From the NCBI GenBank assembly GCA_034670025.1, contig JAXMOE010000005.1, forward strand, positions 62,001-126,000: a DNA stretch of 64,000 bases, read 5' to 3'. Positions within the stretch are counted from its first letter, which is position 1, and each line of letters opens with the position of its first letter. This DNA is from PGYR01 sp034670025 (lineage in GTDB: Bacteria > Bacteroidota > Ignavibacteria > Kapaibacteriales > UBA2268). The notes below the pieces were generated by a model that worked only from the letters and a program-made list of their open reading frames with translations, had not been told where the DNA came from and did not search any database. The translations under genes were made by a program, and so were the position numbers. Positions 35,341 to 43,620 of this stretch are shown in pieces.

Positions 35341-36774
35341 ATGAAAAAATATATACTTCTGTTTATTACATCTTTTTTATTACTGAGTAACTCATCACTA
35401 AAGTCTAATAATCATAAGACTTTCAAGGGTTCTGAAAATTTAATCAGACTTCATTACAACGAAGAGTATAAAACTCTCGGTCACAATTTTGAACCTTGGG
35501 CAACTACTAATTATACTGGTAACGGAACAATATGGTTGAGTGAAGAATTATTTATCAAGAAGGATACTCTCAAAAATAGCCGAGGAAGAGAATACAACTC
35601 AACAACAAATTTCCGAAATGACACTCTGCTTTTTGTGGACTATGGCGACTCTGAGCTCTACCCAATCACAGAAGAGAAATACGACGAAGTATTAATTTCT
35701 ACTGCTCGCTATACCCCAGAATATTTGTATCAATATTTACTGGATAATAATGCAACTACGAATAGCTCCAATGGGAACACAATCTATTCATTAGAAATTG
35801 GGGATTACAATGTAGAAATACACTTAACAAACGAGAGTAAACTAATTGATAAAATAATAACTTTAAGCTATGATGAGCTCTATGGTGATGTGGAAACAGT
35901 GTATAGCTATTCATCTTATATCACTAAAAGTGGAGTCACTTACCCGAGTACAATCAATATTAATAAGTTCAATGGTAATGTGATTGAGAATATCAGCATA
36001 ACTTCTATGAATGTTGTGCCTAATGATATTACTTTACTACAGCCCCCAAATGATTATCGAATAGTAAAAAAACAGGAAGAACCTGGACCACAGTTATCAG
36101 TAACTAAACACAATGACTATATTCATTTCATAGATATCGCTCACACTAATGATAGAGTTTTAGTTGTTGAAATAGATGATTATATCCTCGTAGCAGAAGC
36201 CCCTCTCAATCCCGCAAATGGCGAGCTAATTATTTCAGAAATCAAGAAATTTGCACCGAACAAAGAAATAAAATATTTCATTTTCGGACACCATCACCCT
36301 CATTATTTAGGAGGCGTAAGAGCCTTCGCCCACAAAGGAGCGACCATAATTTGTAATGAGTTCAACAAAGATTATGTTGAAGAAATAACAAGCTCATCGC
36401 ACTCATTGCGACCTGACAGTTTACACTTAGACCCAAGTCCAATCAGAACCAAAATCGTAAAAGACAGCATCAGCTTAGGTGCTAATGGACAGATGAAAAT
36501 TTACTTTATGGGTGACAAATCTTCACACACCAAAGACTATATGGTCTATTATTTCCCTAGTGAAAAACTGCTTTTCCAAGACGATTTGTGCTCAATACCC
36601 AAAGAAGGCAAGATAACCAAAGCTGGCAATAGACAAATAGGGTTATATAACTTTATCAAAGAATTGAATATCGATGTAAAAACATTAGTACAATCTTGGC
36701 CAATAAACAATAGCAGAATCAAGACTATTTTCACTTTCGATGAGTTGGAAGAATCAATTAGTATAGAAAATTAA
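35341..36774 (+). CDS. Secreted metallo-beta-lactamase-fold protein with altered metal motif
   Basis: A 477-residue protein with a signal peptide (YILLFITSFLLLSNSSLKS). Residues 25-245 are an unidentified beta-rich region. From about 255 to the end the MBL fold is recognisable (VLVVEIDDYILVAEAPLN; IFGHHHPHYLGG; GANGQMKIYFMGDKSSHTKDYMVYYFPSEKLLFQDDL). The usual HxHxDH metal motif reads H317-H-H319-P-H321-Y322, so the Asp and the last His of the canonical motif are replaced. The later His and Asp are present. It may bind a single metal or have lost hydrolase activity. The function is unknown. Confidence 0.75.
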   Translation: MKKYILLFITSFLLLSNSSLKSNNHKTFKGSENLIRLHYNEEYKTLGHNFEPWATTNYTGNGTIWLSEELFIKKDTLKNSRGREYNSTTNFRNDTLLFVDYGDSELYPITEEKYDEVLISTARYTPEYLYQYLLDNNATTNSSNGNTIYSLEIGDYNVEIHLTNESKLIDKIITLSYDELYGDVETVYSYSSYITKSGVTYPSTININKFNGNVIENISITSMNVVPNDITLLQPPNDYRIVKKQEEPGPQLSVTKHNDYIHFIDIAHTNDRVLVVEIDDYILVAEAPLNPANGELIISEIKKFAPNKEIKYFIFGHHHPHYLGGVRAFAHKGATIICNEFNKDYVEEITSSSHSLRPDSLHLDPSPIRTKIVKDSISLGANGQMKIYFMGDKSSHTKDYMVYYFPSEKLLFQDDLCSIPKEGKITKAGNRQIGLYNFIKELNIDVKTLVQSWPINNSRIKTIFTFDELEESISIEN

Positions 36775-36794
36775 GTAAAATATAGTATTTACTA

Positions 36795-37220
36795 TTAATT
36801 CCCCATCCCCAAATTCGGCGTGGTTTTCACTTTGTGATACATAAGTGCGGCAGCAATACACTGTTTCAATTCATTGGCAGGCAGCATTTCGTCTAAATCA
36901 AACAAGATAGCACGAGTGTTTTCATATTTAAAAAAATCACCATATATCTCCTTAAATGTAGGCACTAATTTGCTCGTGCATTTGAAATAAATGGCATACT
37001 GCTCTGGTGATTTCGGCTTCCAATCTATTCTGATTGTGCTACCGTGCTTGGTCAGGTAACTCGGCTCACCCCATTTCAGGGTTTCTTCAAGCTTCTCTAC
37101 GCCTGCAACTTCGGTTGCAGAATCAAGTATCAACTGTCTCAGAGCATCAATTTTTGGTCTTATGTGGTCGGGATAATTGTCAAATACTTCTTCTACCCTT
37201 GGGTCAGTAACTAATTTCAT
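36795..37220 (-). CDS. DUF1801 domain protein
   Basis: A 141-residue cytoplasmic protein. The sequence NYPDHIRPKIDALRQLILDSA, LKWGEPSYLTKHGSTIRIDWK and DEMLPANELKQCIAAALMYH matches the DUF1801 (YdhG-like) family, whose function is unknown. The start codon overlaps the stop of the preceding hydrolase gene (TAATG), indicating translational coupling. Confidence 0.85.
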   Translation of the reverse strand: MKLVTDPRVEEVFDNYPDHIRPKIDALRQLILDSATEVAGVEKLEETLKWGEPSYLTKHGSTIRIDWKPKSPEQYAIYFKCTSKLVPTFKEIYGDFFKYENTRAILFDLDEMLPANELKQCIAAALMYHKVKTTPNLGMGN

Positions 37221-38146
37221 TACTTATTCCATTCAACAATTGCTTCAATGAATTCAGTTTGTCTATCCACGAAAACATTGTGTGAGCAATTATCTAAATA
37301 GAGCATATTGCCCTCTCCAATCTGCTCCGCCAAACTATTTACTTGCTCTTCGGAAAATAGCCCATCTTCTTTGCCATATATCCCATAAACTTCAATGTCC
37401 TGTTCCATTACATTGTCTATACCATTAGTAAGATCAATAGTAGTATAACTTTCATTGTCAGCAAACCCCTTAGGAGCTTTGAAATTCATCTGCTGGCTAA
37501 GAGCCATCATTTCCTTGTCAGATTTCATTATTTTGTACTGCTTTTTTGCCTCATCAGTTGGCATTTTAGTAGTGTAGAACCCGTTCTGCATAGCGTGCAT
37601 AAAACAATATGAGCTGTACTGTATGCTCGTTGTGTCCATATTTTCTAACATTTTCACATAGTTAAGATTAGTTGCGTCATTCTTTTCTTCATATATCTTT
37701 TTTACGGTAGTGATAATAGTTTTGAATGTCTCTTGCAACGAAACAGGAGCACCGACTAAGTAAATCATTTCTACTTTATCAGGAAACTTCTCGGCGTACT
37801 TTGTAGCAACTATTCCACCAAAACTATGACCAATGAAACTCGTTTTTTCTACTCCATACTTTTCCATAATCCAATTTATATCTGCAAAGGTCTCGTCAAA
37901 TGTGAACTTTGCTTCTAACGATTCATTACGCCCCTCACCTCTTCTATCATAAACAATTACAAAAAAGCCATTTTCCGAAAGCCGCTCGGCAGTTGTAATA
38001 TCAAAATTGGCTGCATTGTACCCTGGCCCGCCGTGAAGGAAGATAATTGCTTTGTCTTCGCTGTTGCCATAAGTGTTGACTTTCAGCTCTTCGGCACTTG
38101 CAGTAAGTGCAAATAGTATGGTAAATAAAAGTATAATTGATCTCAT
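37220..38146 (-). CDS. Secreted alpha/beta hydrolase (proline iminopeptidase-like)
   Basis: A 308-residue hydrolase with signal peptide MRSIILLFTILFALTASA. The oxyanion motif HGGPG is at 38-42 and the nucleophile elbow GHSFGG at 106-111 (Ser108). The catalytic His is probably in NCSHNVFVD near residue 290. HGGPG with GHSFGG is typical of prolyl aminopeptidases and related hydrolases of peptidase family S33. It is likely periplasmic. It overlaps the downstream DUF1801 gene by one base. Confidence 0.85.
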   Translation of the reverse strand: MRSIILLFTILFALTASAEELKVNTYGNSEDKAIIFLHGGPGYNAANFDITTAERLSENGFFVIVYDRRGEGRNESLEAKFTFDETFADINWIMEKYGVEKTSFIGHSFGGIVATKYAEKFPDKVEMIYLVGAPVSLQETFKTIITTVKKIYEEKNDATNLNYVKMLENMDTTSIQYSSYCFMHAMQNGFYTTKMPTDEAKKQYKIMKSDKEMMALSQQMNFKAPKGFADNESYTTIDLTNGIDNVMEQDIEVYGIYGKEDGLFSEEQVNSLAEQIGEGNMLYLDNCSHNVFVDRQTEFIEAIVEWNK

Positions 38147-38243
38147 ATAATTCCTATGTTAAAATTTTCTGTAATTGTTTAGCTGATTTAACTAAACCAT
38201 TGTTGTGTAATATATCTATAACTATTGTTATTGGCAACTATCA

Positions 38244-38276
38244 TATTAGCTCCTCCTTGACAAAGGAGGCCAGGAG
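38244..38276. repeat. Dispersed CCTCC...GGAGG hairpin repeat
   Basis: CCTCCTTGACAAAGGAGG and the following CCAGGAGGAT form a hairpin of the same family as the elements at 13373-13400 and 48096-48127. It lies between the hydrolase gene and the small-membrane-protein cluster. Confidence 0.5.
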
Positions 38277-38286
38277 GATTTATATT

Positions 38287-38484
38287 TTACTTTTTCTCTG
38301 CGTCTTTCTTAGTTTCTCTTTTTCTGAGCCAATTCATAAAGTATGTCATAAAAATTCCATAAATAATACTCTGTACAATTAATGACACTAGGTTTACCTC
38401 ATCGTCAATTGCCAAGCTAAATAATGCTTGAAGAATAAAGTTCAATATAGAAAATATTAGAAATGTTATAATGTGTGTTTTCAT
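38287..38484 (-). CDS. Small two-helix membrane protein
   Basis: 65 residues with two hydrophobic segments (IITFLIFSILNFILQALFSLAI and LVSLIVQSIIYGIFMTYFM) and a basic Lys/Arg tail. No family recognised. It follows the 138-residue gene by two bases, as the last member of a four-gene minus-strand cluster. Confidence 0.6.
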   Translation of the reverse strand: MKTHIITFLIFSILNFILQALFSLAIDDEVNLVSLIVQSIIYGIFMTYFMNWLRKRETKKDAEKK

Positions 38485-38486
38485 GT

Positions 38487-38903
38487 TTAATTTTTTTTCG
38501 GTTTCGGAAGTATGAATTTCAATTTGAAAGTGTCTTTAAATACTTCTATCGTATCTGAGTTTTTTCTTTTATATACTTTGTAGGGGAATCTAACATCTCT
38601 TATTTTATATCGGTAAGGTTCTTTGGTGAACGATATAATTGGTTTGTGATCTAACCACTCATTATAATTTGAACTATTCTCTATAAGATATAAACCTATA
38701 GGAGCAACAATACTATCACTTAAATCAATAGTTACTTTTGCTTTATCCATATAATCAACTGTAGTTGTATCTTGGTAATCAGAATACTCTATTAGTCTGT
38801 AATTCGAGTAGTCTTTACTGGGAAATAATAGATTTGATAAAATAACACCCAGGATCATTAGAAAAGCAATAAATATAATATTGTAAACTTCAATTTTCTT
38901 CAT
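38487..38903 (-). CDS. Single-pass membrane protein of unknown function
   Basis: 138 residues. One N-terminal transmembrane helix (IIFIAFLMILGVILSNLLF) is followed by an extracytoplasmic beta-rich domain with many Tyr and Asp residues, ending in a Lys/Pro tail. No family recognised. Gaps to both neighbours are two to three bases, so the cluster is one transcript. Confidence 0.65.
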   Translation of the reverse strand: MKKIEVYNIIFIAFLMILGVILSNLLFPSKDYSNYRLIEYSDYQDTTTVDYMDKAKVTIDLSDSIVAPIGLYLIENSSNYNEWLDHKPIISFTKEPYRYKIRDVRFPYKVYKRKNSDTIEVFKDTFKLKFILPKPKKN

Positions 38904-38906
38904 ACT

Positions 38907-39581
38907 TCAATTAACAAGATAAATAATAATCGAAAGCAAAAATACACAAGAAGCAGCCAAAAATATAAAGAAGTTTCTAAATGTACCTACCACTGTATCT
39001 ATTGGCGATTTTATATTCGTAATCGCTTTTTCGTAATACTCTACTCCCCTATTGTCGTCTGTTTCAATGCTGTTCTTTGGTTCGTTACTTACGAACCTCT
39101 GAGTCACCCTTGTCACAATTTTGTTCACCAATGAATATACAAACCCACCAACCAATATCACTCTGTTTTCTAACACTTTTCTTACCGAAGGCATAATTAC
39201 CGAACTCATAACCCCGTTGAATACTGCTCCGTAATCACGATTACTACTGCCAGGCTCTTTTTGCATATTTGCCACAGCTTGTTTGAACACAATCAGAGAG
39301 TAATCCATAATTGACACAATATCATCTTTCAATCGGCTCAGCAACCACACTAACCCAACGAAAAGCCCCATCAATACGAGTAGTGGCAACCCGAACAATG
39401 GATACACTATGTGGTCAACCCCACTCAAATTCAACACAAAGTAACCAGAAATGAACAGCACAACGGAAAGCAAAAATGGCCATATCAGAATACCAATGAC
39501 ATAAATTGGGAATGTGATTAGGTCAGCTATACGGTCAGTTACCTCTTCCGATTGGTAGTTACTAAAATCTATATTACTCAT
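38907..39581 (-). CDS. Multi-pass membrane protein of unknown function
   Basis: 224 residues. Two strong hydrophobic segments lie in the first 85 residues (FPIYVIGILIWPFLLSVVLFI and IVYPLFGLPLLVLMGLFVGLVWLL), a weaker one around 143-160, and one at the C terminus (FIFLAASCVFLLSIIIYLV). No family recognised. Its ATG lies inside the 3' end of the upstream 58-residue ORF (ATGAGTAA), giving an eight-base overlap that is good evidence for both genes. Confidence 0.65.
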   Translation of the reverse strand: MSNIDFSNYQSEEVTDRIADLITFPIYVIGILIWPFLLSVVLFISGYFVLNLSGVDHIVYPLFGLPLLVLMGLFVGLVWLLSRLKDDIVSIMDYSLIVFKQAVANMQKEPGSSNRDYGAVFNGVMSSVIMPSVRKVLENRVILVGGFVYSLVNKIVTRVTQRFVSNEPKNSIETDDNRGVEYYEKAITNIKSPIDTVVGTFRNFFIFLAASCVFLLSIIIYLVN

Positions 39582-39750
39582 CTAATTTCTTTTTTTTCAT
39601 ATCTATCATAGCTACACCTATCAGAGAAACACCACAAAGGGCTCCCCAAAAATAATCGTTAAATTCACCACCATTCATATAAATATAAACTGATGACAAT
39701 AACGCCAAATCACCAATTATAATCAATGTCCAATAAAGCCCTTTACTCAT
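39574..39750 (-). CDS. 58-residue membrane protein, first gene of the small cluster
   Basis: Found by reading the minus strand directly. It begins MSKGLYWTLIIIGDLALLSS and ends DMKKKKLDE, with two hydrophobic segments (LYWTLIIIGDLALLSSVYIY and YFWGALCGVSLIGVAMI) separated by a short loop and a basic tail. A strong ribosome site GGAGGG lies seven bases before the ATG. The stop codon overlaps the start region of the 224-residue gene. No family recognised. Confidence 0.65.
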   Translation of the reverse strand: MSKGLYWTLIIIGDLALLSSVYIYMNGGEFNDYFWGALCGVSLIGVAMIDMKKKKLDE

Positions 39751-39830
39751 AACTATCCCTCCAAGATAAAAATATTATTTTTTTACTGGCAATTTTATTA
39801 AGTTATAATATAACAAATTGGTACGAATCT

Positions 39831-40010
39831 ATGAAACAAAATAATTTTAGCTATGCAATTAGAGAAGTAGCGTTGGTAGTAGTTTTCTACCTCATTTTTA
39901 TCAATTTGGTATTTTTCCTCAGACTCGAATCAATTATAATCCAGATAGTGCTAGCTATTGCTTTGACTTTTATTGCTCGTTTTTTACTATATTTGTATGA
40001 AAAGGATTAA
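39831..40010 (+). CDS. 59-residue membrane protein
   Basis: Found by reading the plus strand directly. ATG at 39831, stop TAA at 40008-40010. The product begins MKQNNFSYAIREVALVVVFY and has two long hydrophobic helices (VALVVVFYLIFINLVFFL and SIIIQIVLAIALTFIARFLLYLY). It is divergent from the 58-residue gene (80-base gap) and 36 bases before the next small membrane gene. No family recognised. Confidence 0.5.
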   Translation: MKQNNFSYAIREVALVVVFYLIFINLVFFLRLESIIIQIVLAIALTFIARFLLYLYEKD

Positions 40011-40046
40011 TTAAATTACATTTAGCAAACTAAAATTTACAGACAA

Positions 40047-40301
40047 ATGATAATAATAACATTACTACTTGCTTCTTCTATTGCTATGCTGTTTTACTTA
40101 CGTAATGGCAAATATGGCATTGAAAGGAGTGAACTTATAACATTCCGTAACCTACTATTTGTAAGCGTTGCCCTTTACTTTGCTAGTATAGTTTTAGGTC
40201 TTATTTGGGGCGAAAGTAAGTTAACTGAAATCATAAATATATTTGTTTTACTTTCCATATTATTGTCCGATTTCTACATATTTAGGAAGGCATACAAGTA
40301 A
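40047..40301 (+). CDS. Small membrane protein of unknown function
   Basis: 84 residues with three hydrophobic segments (MIIITLLLASSIAMLFYL, FRNLLFVSVALYFASIVLGLIWG and EIINIFVLLSILLSDFYIF). No family recognised. It is in the same direction as the 59-residue gene and mscL. Confidence 0.6.
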   Translation: MIIITLLLASSIAMLFYLRNGKYGIERSELITFRNLLFVSVALYFASIVLGLIWGESKLTEIINIFVLLSILLSDFYIFRKAYK

Positions 40302-40407
40302 TAACTTATTTGAAAAGCTGATTTTTCATTTTATTAAAATGTTTAGAATATAGAAGAATAATCAGTTAAATTGCATTATTAATTTTGTTTAATTTCTTGG
40401 AGAATTT

Positions 40408-40839
40408 GTGCTTATGATGAATGATTTTAAAGCGTTTATACAACGTGGTAACGTTGTAGATATGGCCGTTGGTATCATAATTGGTGGTGCTTTCGGTAAG
40501 ATAGTTAGCTCTTTTGTTAAAGATATTATTATGCCACCAATTGGTATGCTATTGGGTGGGGTAAAGTTCAGTCAATTGAAATATGTCCTAAAAGAAGGAA
40601 TAGCAGAGACTAACAACGCTGCTGGCGAAGTAGTTGCAGCAGTGCCAGAAGTAGCTATTTACTACGGTAGCTTTATTCAAACTATGGTCGATTTTGTGAT
40701 TATAGCTTTTGCTATATTTATGATGATTCGAGTATTTATGAGTATGAAGAAGAAAGAAGAAGAAGCTCCTGCTGCTCCCCCAGAGCCAAGCAAGGAAGAA
40801 GTATTGCTTACTGAGATAAGAGATTTGTTGAAGAAGTAA
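40408..40839 (+). CDS. mscL: Large-conductance mechanosensitive channel
   Basis: A 143-residue MscL, the pentameric channel that opens under membrane tension to release solutes on hypo-osmotic shock. The N-terminal amphipathic helix and pore helix (DFKAFIQRGNVVDMAVGIIIGGAFGKIVSSFVKDIIMPP) and TM2 (FVIIAFAIFMMIRVFMS) are typical, followed by the charged cytoplasmic helix ending LLTEIRDLLKK. The Pro-rich linker PAAPPEPSKEE is longer than in E. coli. The start may be GTG 40408 (after GGAG) or the ATGs at 40414/40417. A terminator follows. Confidence 0.95.
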   Translation: MLMMNDFKAFIQRGNVVDMAVGIIIGGAFGKIVSSFVKDIIMPPIGMLLGGVKFSQLKYVLKEGIAETNNAAGEVVAAVPEVAIYYGSFIQTMVDFVIIAFAIFMMIRVFMSMKKKEEEAPAAPPEPSKEEVLLTEIRDLLKK

Positions 40840-40874
40840 TATAGTTTGATTTTATAATCAAAAGAGTTTATGCA

Positions 40875-40909
40875 CCCTCACTTTTGTAATGGAAGTGAGG
40901 GTTTTTTTG
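40875..40909 (+). terminator. Rho-independent terminator of mscL
   Basis: CCCTCACTT pairs with AAGTGAGGG around an eight-base loop, followed by seven T residues, 35 bases after the mscL stop. Confidence 0.92.
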
Positions 40910-40998
40910 TATATTTGTTTTATTAAAATTGATAGAAAAGTATTTGGTGTTGATTATTAAAAAATAATACCACCCAATTAAAAAAAAACAAAAGCAAT

Positions 40999-42573
40999 AT
41001 GCCCACACTCAACTGGATAGGAAAAGATAAAGTAATAAGCCACCACCAAGATGTGCCGTACAGAGTGCTGGAACACAAATACGGATTTACAGCTGACAAA
41101 GGGGAACAAACTGAGTCCACTGGCAGCGGGAACAAAATAATACATGGCGACAACTTAGAAGCACTGAAGAGCTTACTACCCGAATACGAAGGAAAGATAA
41201 AGTGCATATACATAGACCCACCGTACAACACGGGCAATGAGGGCTGGGTATATAATGACAACGTAAACCACCCAAAAATAAAAAAATGGCTGGGAGAAGT
41301 AGTAGGCAAAGACGGCGAAGACCTCAGCCGCCACGACAAATGGCTCTGTATGATGTATCCACGGCTCAAACTCTTACACAAGCTTCTGGCTGATGATGGG
41401 GTAATATTTATCTCGATAGATGACAATGAACAAGCTAACCTAAAGCTAATGTGCGATGAAATTTTTGGTGTTAGGAACTTTATTGGTAGCATTTGTCACA
41501 AATCCAGAGGTTCAGTTTCTAATGATCTTCTAATTAGTCAGAATCATCATCATTTATTATGTTTTGCTAAAAATTTTAAAATTGCTTTTAAAAACAAAAA
41601 AACCTTTATATTTCCACAAGAATATAAAGGTTTTAAGAATCCAGATAATGACCCTAAAGGACCATACAAATTAGTACCAGTAGATGGTCCAGGAGGGGCT
41701 GCTAAAGGAAACCCATTTTATGAATTTCAAGGTGTTGAAGGTTATTGGAGGTATAGCAAAGAGACGATGAAGGAATATTACGACAAAGGAGAAATTGTGG
41801 TAAAACCTAATTCTTTATCAAGGAAATACTACTTATCAAAAGCAAAAAGTAAAGGTGGTAAAACTCCCACTACTTGGTGGGATGATGTTGGAACTGCAAC
41901 GAACGGGACAAGGTTATTAAAATCAAAATTTGACAATAAAAAGATTTTTGACACGCCAAAACCTATCGAATTTCTTGAAAGGATTTGTCATTTAGGAATG
42001 ACAGAAAACTCCATCATCCTCGACTCCTTCGCGGGTTCTGGCACTACGGCACACGCAGTTATGAACTTGAACAAAGAGGACGGGGGCAACCGCAAATTTA
42101 TAATGGTGGAGATGGAAGATTATGCTAATGATATAACAGCCGAAAGAGTAAAGCGAGTAGCTAAGGGCTATGGTGCTTCGACAAGCTCAGCAACCAAAAA
42201 GAAAGTAGAAGGAACTGGTGGCGAATTTGATTACTACCAGCTTGGGTTGCCACTGTTTGATGAAAACAAGAACTTGAATGAAGAAGTTGGCTTGCCCAAA
42301 ATTCGAGAGTATATATGGTTTTCGGAAACCCGTACATCGTTTACCGAGCCCGATGCTGAAAAATACTTATTAGGTAAAAAAGAAGACTCAGTTTATTACT
42401 TCATTTATGATAAAGACCGACTAACTACATTGGACTATGACTCGCTGGAATTAATAAAAACCAAAGGCGAACAGTATATAATCTATGCTGACAATTGCTT
42501 ATTGCCAAAGGAATTTATGGCGAGGAAGAATATCATATTCAAGAAAATACCGAGAGATATAACAAGGTTTTAG
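40999..42573 (+). CDS. mod: Type III restriction-modification methyltransferase (Mod)
   Basis: A 524-residue N6-adenine DNA methyltransferase of the beta class. The catalytic motif IV DPPY is at 73-76 (YIDPPYNTG), before the SAM-binding motif I DSFAGSGTTAHAV at about 342-354. Between them, residues about 165-310 form the target-recognition region, visibly AT-richer in DNA (41480-41990) than the flanking catalytic parts, as expected if it has been exchanged. Mod alone methylates and, with Res, directs cleavage at an asymmetric site. It is followed by a RhuM-like gene and res. The recognition sequence cannot be predicted from sequence. Confidence 0.93.
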   Translation: MPTLNWIGKDKVISHHQDVPYRVLEHKYGFTADKGEQTESTGSGNKIIHGDNLEALKSLLPEYEGKIKCIYIDPPYNTGNEGWVYNDNVNHPKIKKWLGEVVGKDGEDLSRHDKWLCMMYPRLKLLHKLLADDGVIFISIDDNEQANLKLMCDEIFGVRNFIGSICHKSRGSVSNDLLISQNHHHLLCFAKNFKIAFKNKKTFIFPQEYKGFKNPDNDPKGPYKLVPVDGPGGAAKGNPFYEFQGVEGYWRYSKETMKEYYDKGEIVVKPNSLSRKYYLSKAKSKGGKTPTTWWDDVGTATNGTRLLKSKFDNKKIFDTPKPIEFLERICHLGMTENSIILDSFAGSGTTAHAVMNLNKEDGGNRKFIMVEMEDYANDITAERVKRVAKGYGASTSSATKKKVEGTGGEFDYYQLGLPLFDENKNLNEEVGLPKIREYIWFSETRTSFTEPDAEKYLLGKKEDSVYYFIYDKDRLTTLDYDSLELIKTKGEQYIIYADNCLLPKEFMARKNIIFKKIPRDITRF

Positions 42574-42627
42574 TGATGAGTGAGTAAACACTATTTTAGA
42601 AAAAATCAGTTATATAAAAAAGATAAT

Positions 42628-43617
42628 ATGAGTAAATTAACATCAAAGCAGGACAATTTCATTTTATATACGGCATCGGAAGGTGAAGTAAAACTAAAAG
42701 TGTTGTTAGAAAGAGAAACAATATGGCTGACCCAAGAGCAGATGAGTCGCCTTTTTGACCGTGATAGAAGTGTGATTACCAAACACATTGGTAATGTTTT
42801 CGGTGAGGGAGAATTAGAAGAAAAAAGCAATGTGCAAATAATGCACATTAGTGGCTCGGACAAACCAGTAAAGTTCTATAATCTTGATGTAATCATTTCG
42901 GTTGGTTACCGAGTTAAATCACAAAGAGGCACGCAATTTAGGATTTGGGCGACTAAGACCTTGAAAGAATATATAATCAAAGGTTTTGTGTTGGACGACG
43001 ATCGAATGAAGCAGGGCGAAAAAGTATTTGGCATAGATTATTTTGGAGAATTATTAGAACGGGTACGTTCTATTCGGGCTAGCGAACGAAGAGTTTATCA
43101 GCAGATTACGGATATTTTTGCAGAATGTAGCATTGATTATGACCCAAAATCTGAAACTACAAAGAATTTTTATTCAATGGTACAAAACAAATTTCACTTT
43201 GCCATTGCTGGCAATACAGCTGCTGAAATCATCTATAAAAATGCAAATGCAGAAGAGGAGAATATGGGTTTGACAACTTGGAAAAACGCTCCAGACGGAC
43301 GAATAATAAAGTCAGATACATCGGTTGCTAAAAACTATCTTCAAGAAAAAGAGATAAAACGATTGGAACGTACGGTAACTGGTTATTTTGATTATATTGA
43401 AAATCAGATAGAGCAGGAAAACACTTTTACAATGGAAGGTTTGGCTAAGAGCGTAGATAGATTTCTGAATTTCAATAACTTCAAGGTGTTAGAAGGCAAA
43501 GGAACAAAGTCGCACAAACAAGCCATTGCAAAAGCGAGCAAGGAATATGACCAATTCAATAAGACCCAAAAAATAATTTCGGATTTTGATAAACAAATCA
43601 AGAAACTGAAGAAGTAA
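42628..43617 (+). CDS. RhuM family protein
   Basis: About 329 residues from the ATG at 42628 (an upstream GTG at 42580 would add 16 residues with no homology). The family signature is clear: LKVLLERETIWLTQEQMSRLFDRDRSVITKHIGNVF, then YNLDVIISVGYRVKSQRGTQFRIWATKTLKEYIIKG. A helical C-terminal domain follows. RhuM-like proteins are DNA-binding in appearance (helix-turn-helix near residue 45) and are often embedded in restriction-modification loci, where their role is unsettled. It lies exactly between mod and res with small gaps. Confidence 0.9.
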   Translation: MSKLTSKQDNFILYTASEGEVKLKVLLERETIWLTQEQMSRLFDRDRSVITKHIGNVFGEGELEEKSNVQIMHISGSDKPVKFYNLDVIISVGYRVKSQRGTQFRIWATKTLKEYIIKGFVLDDDRMKQGEKVFGIDYFGELLERVRSIRASERRVYQQITDIFAECSIDYDPKSETTKNFYSMVQNKFHFAIAGNTAAEIIYKNANAEEENMGLTTWKNAPDGRIIKSDTSVAKNYLQEKEIKRLERTVTGYFDYIENQIEQENTFTMEGLAKSVDRFLNFNNFKVLEGKGTKSHKQAIAKASKEYDQFNKTQKIISDFDKQIKKLKK

Positions 43618-43620
43618 ACT

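Noticed and set aside
40923..41492. 189-codon minus-strand ORF over the start of mod
   Set aside because: Antisense to conserved Mod sequence including the DPPY motif; low-complexity product.
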